Shown: one piece after another, positions 58,119 to 64,000 of the stretch
How positions within the stretch are numbered: the first letter of the stretch is position 1
How the letters are laid out: each line of letters starts with the position of its first letter
Assembly: GCF_963973895.1 (NCBI RefSeq)
Contig: NZ_CAXBBF010000002.1
DNA: 64,000 nt
Direction: 5' to 3' (one strand)
DNA from: Porticoccus sp950063125
GTDB taxonomy: Bacteria > Pseudomonadota > Gammaproteobacteria > Pseudomonadales > Porticoccaceae
The notes under the pieces: generated by a model
The model's input: the letters and a program-made list of their open reading frames with translations, nothing else
Databases searched by the model: none
Told to the model about the DNA's origin: nothing
Made by a program: the position numbers and the translations under genes

Positions 58119-59233
58119 CAGGCTCTGTCCCCATCAGCAAGCAACCGGCCCAGTGAGTCTAGAAAGCGCTGATTTTCATCGGGCAGACCGATAGAAACCC
58201 GTAAATGGTGGGGCATATCGTACAGAGCAATGGGGCGAACAATGACGCCCTGGCCCAACAGTGCCTCGTAAAGGGTCGGCGCATCCCCCGGGACCTGAAC
58301 AGCGATAAAGTTACCTGCCGATGGGATATACCCCAGCCCGAGGGCATCAAGACCGGCTACCAGCTGGTCGTAACCAGCGCGATTGACGTCGATACTGCGC
58401 TGCAGGTAATCATCGTCATCCAGTACCGCCAGTGCGGCGGCCAGTGCTGGACTGTTAACGTTGAAGGGCTGGCGAAGACGGTTGAGGATATCCGCCACAT
58501 CCGGATGAGATACCGAGTAGCCGATGCGCAAGGCCGCCAAACCATAGGCCTTGGAAAAGGTTCGGGTAACAATCAGATTGGGGTAGTCGTCAATCAACTC
58601 GAGGGCAGAGCCATAACCGGGTTGGTCCACATATTCAAAATAGGCTTCATCCACCACCACCAGCACAGTGTCTGGCAGCTCTTGCAACAACGCTTTAATT
58701 GATGCAAGCGACACCCAGGTCCCGGTCGGATTGTTGGGGTTGGCGATAAACAGCAAGCGCGTGTGTTCATTCACAGCGGCGGCCATAGCCGATAAATCAT
58801 GGCCCCAGTTACTGGCCGGAACAACAATCGCGTTAGCATTTTGCGCAGTGATTACCAGTTGGTAGACCACGAAGGCGTGTTCAGCAATGATGGCATTGTG
58901 CTGTTGACCGAGAAAACCTCTCGCCAGCAGCTCCAGAACTTCATTGGATCCGTTACCCAGCGTCAGCTGACTGACAGAAACAGCCAATTTCTCGGCGAGC
59001 CGGCGCTTGAGATAAAACCCGTTTCCGTCGGGATAGCGAGCACCATTTTCAAACGAGGCTTCTATAGCGGCTTTCGCCAGCTCACTCAAACCCAACGGAT
59101 TTTCATTGCTTGCCAGCTTGATTGCACCGGAGATACCGAGCTCACGTTCCAGTTCATCGAGGGGCTTGCCGCCCTGATAGGGTTGCAAATGTTGTACGCC
59201 TGGCAACGCCAGGCTCTTTAAGTCCATACGCAT
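58118..59233 (-). CDS. hisC: Histidinol-phosphate/aromatic aminotransferase HisC
   Basis: A PLP fold-type I aminotransferase of about 371 residues. KLASNENPLGLSELAKAAIE, LGNGSNEVLELLARGFL, NPNNPTGTWV and the lysine loop RTFSKAYGLAALRIGYSV are visible. Within the pheA-hisC-tyrA-aroA cluster it is the HisC2 type and probably also aminates prephenate or aromatic keto acids. The start (59233 or 59227) lacks a strong ribosome-binding site. Confidence 0.95.
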   Translation of the reverse strand: MRMDLKSLALPGVQHLQPYQGGKPLDELERELGISGAIKLASNENPLGLSELAKAAIEASFENGARYPDGNGFYLKRRLAEKLAVSVSQLTLGNGSNEVLELLARGFLGQQHNAIIAEHAFVVYQLVITAQNANAIVVPASNWGHDLSAMAAAVNEHTRLLFIANPNNPTGTWVSLASIKALLQELPDTVLVVVDEAYFEYVDQPGYGSALELIDDYPNLIVTRTFSKAYGLAALRIGYSVSHPDVADILNRLRQPFNVNSPALAAALAVLDDDDYLQRSIDVNRAGYDQLVAGLDALGLGYIPSAGNFIAVQVPGDAPTLYEALLGQGVIVRPIALYDMPHHLRVSIGLPDENQRFLDSLGRLLADGDRA

Positions 59234-59254
59234 AAGTATCAACCCAACGCCTGG

Positions 59255-60340
59255 TTACAAGACGGCTTTTGGATAGGAGCCGAGCACTCTGAGGTCAGCG
59301 ACGATAGCAGCCACCTCTCGGAGCACTTCCGCCACTTTGGGATTGTCACAATGTCCTTCAAAATCAATAAAGAATACATAAGTCCATTTGCCGGTCCGCG
59401 ATGGTCGGGTTTCCACCCGCGTCAAATCCACACCCTGGCGGTGGAAAGGCTCCAGCAGCTGATGCAGGGCACCCGGCTCATTGCGAACAGCTGCAATGAT
59501 AGAGGTCTTATCGTCACCACTGGGCGGAATAGCATCCCGACCGATAATAAGAAACCGGGTGGAGTTATCTGGCCGGTCTTCAATTTTTTCTGATAACTTC
59601 TGCAAGTTATAGAGCTCAGCGGCCATATCGCCGGCAATTGCAGCACTGTTCCATTCACCAATGACACGCTTGGCCGCATCTGCATTACTACTGACCGCAA
59701 CACGCTCAGCTTTTGGGTAGTGGGCATCAAGCCACTGACGACACTGGGCCAATGACTGCGCGTGGGAATAGATTCGGGTAATCCGGTCGGGATGTGTGTT
59801 GGGTCCGACCAGCAGATGGTGGTGAATTCGCAGCTCCACTTCACCACAAATCTTCAGGGTGGAGTCAAGAAAGGTGTCCAGAGTGTGGTTAATCATGCCT
59901 TCCGTGGAGTTTTCCACGGGCACGACACCATAGTTCACTGCGCCGGCAGCCACTTCCCGAAAGACTTCATCGATTGCACCGAGAGGCACGGCCAGTGCTG
60001 AATGGCCAAAATGCTTGAGTGCGGCTTCCTGGGTAAAAGTGCCCTCGGGGCCCAGAAAAGCGACTTTTACCGGCTGTTCAAGTGCCAAGCAGGCGGACAT
60101 GATTTCCCGGAACAGCCTGGCCATTTCTTCATTATCCAGTGGCCCCCGGTTTTTCGTCATGACATGGCGAAGCACCTGGGCTTCCCGCTCAGGCCGGTAG
60201 AATGTGATATCACCCTCGGCACGTTTGACCTCAGCCACCTGTTGGGCACAACTGGCGCGCTCACTGATCAGGGTGAGTATCTGATCATCTATTGCATCGA
60301 TTTGCTCGCGAAGCTGGCTGAGCTTTTTTTCGTCTGCCAT
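59255..60340 (-). CDS. pheA: Bifunctional chorismate mutase/prephenate dehydratase
   Basis: A 361-residue P-protein. The AroQ-type chorismate mutase (about 1-90, LREQIDAIDDQILTLISERASCAQQVAEVKR) is followed by prephenate dehydratase (FLGPEGTFTQEAALKHFG, VPVENSTEGMINHTLDTFL, NSTRFLIIGRD) and a C-terminal ACT domain that binds phenylalanine for feedback control (PGALHQLLEPFHRQGVDLTRVETRPS). It lies 12 nt after gyrA. serC, which usually sits between them in pseudomonads, is absent. Confidence 0.97.
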   Translation of the reverse strand: MADEKKLSQLREQIDAIDDQILTLISERASCAQQVAEVKRAEGDITFYRPEREAQVLRHVMTKNRGPLDNEEMARLFREIMSACLALEQPVKVAFLGPEGTFTQEAALKHFGHSALAVPLGAIDEVFREVAAGAVNYGVVPVENSTEGMINHTLDTFLDSTLKICGEVELRIHHHLLVGPNTHPDRITRIYSHAQSLAQCRQWLDAHYPKAERVAVSSNADAAKRVIGEWNSAAIAGDMAAELYNLQKLSEKIEDRPDNSTRFLIIGRDAIPPSGDDKTSIIAAVRNEPGALHQLLEPFHRQGVDLTRVETRPSRTGKWTYVFFIDFEGHCDNPKVAEVLREVAAIVADLRVLGSYPKAVL

Positions 60341-60352
60341 ACCGTCTCCCTG

Positions 60353-62911
60353 CTAGGCTTCCAGCTCTTCGTCAAGCAACGGTTCCTGTTCCTCTATCCT
60401 GGCCATACCCACCAGCGCCTCGCCCTCTTTGAGACGGATGACACGAACCCCCTGGGTATTGCGACCCAGCACGGATATTTCACCCACATGGGTGCGAACC
60501 ATGGTGCCCTGATCAGAGATCAACATAATTTCATCACCGTCAAAGAGTTGTACGGCACCAACCAGAGCACCATTGCGCTCAGTGCACTGCATGGCAATCA
60601 TGCCCTTGCCACCACGGCCCTTGGTGGGGAATTCAGTCAGGGCTGTCTGCTTGCCGTAACCGTTCCGGGAAACCGTCAACACATAACCATTTTCCTGGGG
60701 AATCACCATAGCCAATACCTGATGGCCAACAGGCAACCGCATGCCGCGGACACCCTTGGAAACCCGCCCCATGGCACGCACATCGGCCTCGGCAAAGCGC
60801 ACCGCTTTGCCCTCGCTGCTGAACAGCATCACATCGCAATTGCCGTCCGTAATCGCAGTGCCCACCAGGTGATCACCCTCCACCAGATCCACCGCTCGCA
60901 GTCCGACACTGCGGGGACGGGAATATTGATCAAGCGATGTTTTCTTTATGGTGCCATTGGCCGTGGCCATGATCACGAACCGGTCAGCCGTATAATCCTC
61001 TACGGGAAGAATGGAGGTAATTCGCTCATTTTCTTCGAGGGGCAGCAAATTCACCATAGGCCGCCCACGGGAATTGCGACCAGCCAGAGGGATCTGGTAG
61101 ACCTTCAGCCAGAAGACCTTACCCCGGCTGGTAAAACAAAGAATCGTACTATGGGTGCTGGCCACCAGCAGATGCTCGACGAAGTCTTCATCCTTAACCG
61201 CTGTGGCAGACTTGCCCATACCACCACGGCGTTGTGCCTGATAATCACTGAGGGGCTGGGTTTTTGCGTAACCACCGTGGGAGATGGTCACCACCCGGTC
61301 CTCTTCGGTAATCAGATCCTCAATGGTCAGATCGTGCTGCGATTCGATAATTTCTGTGCGGCGATCGTCACCGAACTCTCCACTGACTTCACGCAGTTCT
61401 TCCCTGATCACCTCCATGAGACGGCTGTGAGAATCAAGAATCGCCAGATACTCGGCAATTTCTGCAAGTTTTTCCTGATACTCGGCCAACAGTTTGTCAT
61501 GCTCCATCCCGGTCAGGCGGTGCAGGCGCAATTCAAGAATGGCCTGGGCCTGGGCCGGAGACAGGAAATACTTGCCGTCACGTATACCGAATTGCGGATC
61601 CAGATCTTCAGGGCGACAGGCGTGGCTGCCGGTATGTTCCAGAAACTGGCCGACTGCCGAGGCGTCCCAACCGCAGGCAATCAGACGCTCTTTGGCTTCG
61701 GCGGGAGACGGAGATGCCTTGATCATTTCGATGACAGCGTCGATGTTGGCAATTGCAACGGCCAAACCTTCCAGCAAATGACCCCGTTCGCGGGCCTTTC
61801 TCAACAGATAAACGGTGCGGCGTGTCACCACTTCACGTCGGTGGCGGACAAAGGCTTCCAGCATTTCCTTGAGATTGAGTGTGCGAGGTTGCTCGTCAAC
61901 CAACGCCACCATATTGATACCAAACACATTCTGCAGCTGGGTTTGGGCATAGAGGTTATTCAGTACAACGTCGCCCGACTCCCCTCTTTTCAGCTCGATA
62001 ACAACCCGCAGACCGTCCTTATCGGACTCATCCCGCAGTTCTGAAATACCCTCAATTTTTTTCTCTTTAACCAGCTCGGCGATGCGCTCAATCAATCGCG
62101 CCTTGTTCAGCTGATAGGGAATTTCGTGAATAATGATTATTTCGCGACTGGTTTTCTCATCGCGCACCACTTCTGCTCTGGCCCGCACATAAATGCGACC
62201 TCGGCCTGTGCGGTAAGCCTGAATAATGCCGGCGCGACCATTGATAATGGCTGCCGTAGGGAAATCCGGGCCGGGAATAAAAGCCATCAGCTCATCAATG
62301 GTGATATCCGGGTTGTCGATCAGCGCCAGACAGCCAGCCACCACCTCCCGCAGGTTATGCGGCGGAATGTTGGTGGCCATACCGACCGCGATCCCGGAGG
62401 AACCGTTTACCAGCAGATTGGGGACACGGGTCGGCAGCACCTGGGGAATCAGTTCTGTACCGTCGTAGTTTTCAACAAAATTGACGGTTTCTTTCTCGAG
62501 ATCGGCCAACAGAGAGTGGGCAATCTTGGCCATGCGGATTTCGGTGTAACGCATTGCCGCCGCAGAGTCACCGTCGATGGAACCGAAGTTACCCTGTCCG
62601 TCCACCAGCATGTAGCGCAGGGAAAACGGTTGGGCCATGCGGACAATCGTATCGTAAACAGCCGAATCACCGTGGGGGTGATACTTACCAATCACATCAC
62701 CTACAACCCGGGCAGACTTCTTGTAAGCCTTGTTCCAGTCGTTATTTAGAACGCTCATAGCAAAGAGCACGCGCCGGTGAACCGGTTTAAGACCATCGCG
62801 AACATCGGGAAGTGCCCTGCCGACAATGACGCTCATCGCGTAATCGAGGTAGGATTGGCGCAATTCGTCTTCGATATTGACGGGCAGGATTTCTCTGGCT
62901 AATTCACCCAT
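60353..62911 (-). CDS. gyrA: DNA gyrase subunit A
   Basis: An 852-residue type IIA topoisomerase subunit. The breakage-reunion domain has the quinolone region HGDSAVYDTIVRMAQPFS with the usual Ser and Asp (E. coli 83 and 87 equivalents) and the active-site Tyr in AAMRYTEIRMAK. The C-terminal beta-pinwheel wraps DNA. Its GyrA box reads QRRGGMG, so the usual Lys is Met. The acidic tail is LLDEELEA. A long inverted repeat lies in the leader. Confidence 0.98.
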   Translation of the reverse strand: MGELAREILPVNIEDELRQSYLDYAMSVIVGRALPDVRDGLKPVHRRVLFAMSVLNNDWNKAYKKSARVVGDVIGKYHPHGDSAVYDTIVRMAQPFSLRYMLVDGQGNFGSIDGDSAAAMRYTEIRMAKIAHSLLADLEKETVNFVENYDGTELIPQVLPTRVPNLLVNGSSGIAVGMATNIPPHNLREVVAGCLALIDNPDITIDELMAFIPGPDFPTAAIINGRAGIIQAYRTGRGRIYVRARAEVVRDEKTSREIIIIHEIPYQLNKARLIERIAELVKEKKIEGISELRDESDKDGLRVVIELKRGESGDVVLNNLYAQTQLQNVFGINMVALVDEQPRTLNLKEMLEAFVRHRREVVTRRTVYLLRKARERGHLLEGLAVAIANIDAVIEMIKASPSPAEAKERLIACGWDASAVGQFLEHTGSHACRPEDLDPQFGIRDGKYFLSPAQAQAILELRLHRLTGMEHDKLLAEYQEKLAEIAEYLAILDSHSRLMEVIREELREVSGEFGDDRRTEIIESQHDLTIEDLITEEDRVVTISHGGYAKTQPLSDYQAQRRGGMGKSATAVKDEDFVEHLLVASTHSTILCFTSRGKVFWLKVYQIPLAGRNSRGRPMVNLLPLEENERITSILPVEDYTADRFVIMATANGTIKKTSLDQYSRPRSVGLRAVDLVEGDHLVGTAITDGNCDVMLFSSEGKAVRFAEADVRAMGRVSKGVRGMRLPVGHQVLAMVIPQENGYVLTVSRNGYGKQTALTEFPTKGRGGKGMIAMQCTERNGALVGAVQLFDGDEIMLISDQGTMVRTHVGEISVLGRNTQGVRVIRLKEGEALVGMARIEEQEPLLDEELEA

Positions 62912-62932
62912 ACTGCTGCTCGATCCCTTTCT

Positions 62933-62975
62933 GCTTGTTTTGGACGTTCAGGCGCCTGATGGCGCCAAAACAAGC
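62933..62975 (-). repeat. Inverted repeat in the gyrA leader
   Basis: GCTTGTTTTGG (62933-62943) and CCAAAACAAGC (62965-62975) are perfectly complementary 11-bp arms around a 21-nt loop that contains the palindrome AGGCGCCT. It lies 21 nt upstream of the gyrA ATG, between the divergent gyrA and mtaD genes. In RNA it would form a stable hairpin just before the gyrA ribosome-binding site. In DNA it could be an operator or extrude under supercoiling. Confidence 0.7.
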
Positions 62976-63087
62976 GCGGGATCATACCACAAAATACGCT
63001 TGAAACGCCCTTGTATGCCTTTGTTTAATGATCTTTTTTCTGCGGGTATACTGCGCGACCTGCTAGCGATTCAAGGAATGGCCCATC

Positions 63088-64000
63088 ATGACGCCTGAAC
63101 CCATAGATCTGTTGATTTCAGCGCGCTGGATTATCCCGATCATCCCGGAGGGTCAGGTTTACGAAAACTGCTGTGTGGCTATCCGCGATGGCGACATTCT
63201 CGCCCTGCTGCCACTCATTGAGGCGGAGCGAAGGTACTGCGCTCGCGAACACGTATCACTGCCAAATCATATTCTGATGCCGGGACTGGTCAACGCCCAC
63301 GGTCATGCCGCCATGACATTGCTGCGCGGCTACGCTGACGACTACCCGCTGAAAACCTGGCTGGAAGAGCATATCTGGCCCATCGAAATGCACTGGGTCA
63401 GTGACAGCTTTGTGCAGGACGGCACTGAACTCGCGGTTGCAGAAATGATTCGCAGCGGTACCAGCTGTTTTTCTGACATGTATTTCTTTCCCGAGAGCGC
63501 TGCCAGGGTGGCCAGCCATGCCGGCATTCGCAGTCAGATCGCCTTCCCGGTTTTCGACTTCCCTTCCCCTTGGGGACGCGGACCCGATGAGTATATCCAT
63601 AAAGGGCTGCAGTTGCGGGATGACTACAAAGGACGCGACCTCACACGTATTGCCTTTGGCCCCCATGCCCCCTACACCCTCTCCGATGAGCCACTCCGCA
63701 AGATAGCCACTTACGCTCAGGAGCTGGACACCTGTGTACAGATTCACCTGCATGAAACCGCGGGTGAGGTTTCGGACAGCTTGGGCCAGTACGGATTGCG
63801 ACCCATTCAGCGACTCAAGGCCCTGGAGTTCTTTTCACCCCTTACCCAGTGTGTACACATGACAGCATTGGACGAGAGCGATCTGGAAACCATCGCCAGT
63901 TTCAACGCCCATGTTGTTCACTGCCCGGAGTCCAATCTGAAAATGGCCAGCGGATTCTGTCCGCTGGCTCAGCTCCAGGAGCGAGGGATCAATGTGGCAC
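63088..64000 (+). CDS. mtaD: TRZ/ATZ-family amidohydrolase (MtaD-like), partial
   Basis: The first 304 residues of a metal-dependent deaminase, cut by the window edge. The metal-binding HxH is NAHGHAAMTLLRGY near residue 71. Other family blocks are MPGLVNAHGH, GTSCFSDMYFFP, FGPHAPYTLSD, QIHLHETAGEV and HCPESNLKMASGFCPL. The features fit 5-methylthioadenosine/S-adenosylhomocysteine deaminase. AAGGA lies 9-10 nt ahead of the ATG. It is divergent from gyrA. ubiG often follows this gene in gammaproteobacteria but is outside the window. Confidence 0.93.
   Translation, partial: MTPEPIDLLISARWIIPIIPEGQVYENCCVAIRDGDILALLPLIEAERRYCAREHVSLPNHILMPGLVNAHGHAAMTLLRGYADDYPLKTWLEEHIWPIEMHWVSDSFVQDGTELAVAEMIRSGTSCFSDMYFFPESAARVASHAGIRSQIAFPVFDFPSPWGRGPDEYIHKGLQLRDDYKGRDLTRIAFGPHAPYTLSDEPLRKIATYAQELDTCVQIHLHETAGEVSDSLGQYGLRPIQRLKALEFFSPLTQCVHMTALDESDLETIASFNAHVVHCPESNLKMASGFCPLAQLQERGINVA

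Noticed and set aside
60002..62044. A 680-codon open frame on the plus strand opposite gyrA
   Set aside because: It lies fully antisense to gyrA, has no ribosome-binding site or family features, and is the usual result of GC-biased codon positions of a long gene.

Overview
The window is a chromosomal segment of a Gram-negative gammaproteobacterium, probably a marine member of or near the Cellvibrionales. This placement is inferred from gene order and protein character, not from a marker-gene tree. Supporting features are the thrS-infC-rpmI-rplT-pheS-pheT-ihfA block, the gyrA-pheA-hisC-tyrA/aroA-cmk-rpsA-ihfB-lapA-lapB-pyrF block, LPS-assembly genes lapAB, a FadE-type acyl-CoA dehydrogenase, and a PEP-CTERM surface protein. 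Layout: 0-1.3 kb holds an AT-rich sulfotransferase next to a tRNA-Pro. 1.4-8.8 kb (minus strand) is the conserved translation operon. tRNA-Val, a small exported protein and uvrB follow, up to 11.8 kb. From tRNA-Asn (11.97 kb) to about 19.98 kb is an accessory region. It carries two decayed copies of the tRNA-Asn 3' end plus terminator, IS3 transposase remnants, one solitary integron-type gene cassette (DUF6512 protein with a recognisable attC-like site), a decayed gene fragment present twice, a djlA-like co-chaperone, a YjdI-type ferredoxin-like protein, an alanine-type symporter coupled to an aminotransferase, and a universal stress protein. 20-27.6 kb holds a small sugar/glycosyl operon, a PEP-CTERM protein, a yeast-type cytosine deaminase, a PilZ protein, and a sulfide-oxidation pair (persulfide dioxygenase-rhodanese fusion and type II sulfide:quinone oxidoreductase). 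27.8-31.9 kb is an RND efflux pair. 32-38 kb holds a BioC-like methyltransferase/MBOAT/SGNH-like operon and fadE. 38.4-50.3 kb is a coherent singlet-oxygen/lipid-damage island run by an ECF sigma factor and a ChrR-type zinc anti-sigma factor: photolyase, glutathione peroxidase, flavoproteins, DUF1365, a Cfa-family methyltransferase, SDR, DUF3833, chalcone-isomerase-like, DUF2878, DCC and NTF2-like proteins. 50.3-63 kb is the second conserved housekeeping block, and an mtaD-like amidohydrolase runs off the right edge. The main regulatory result is a repeated promoter pattern, TGATCY-N18-TAANN, in front of the divergent transcription units of the sigma/ChrR island. It matches the known Rhodobacter sphaeroides sigma-E element (TGATCC-N18-TAAKA) and links the genes of the island into one probable regulon. 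Other non-coding signals are four 10-bp-phased iterons between the sulfide and RND operons, a long inverted repeat in the gyrA leader, a double hairpin between rplT and pheS, and promoters and terminators for all three tRNA genes.
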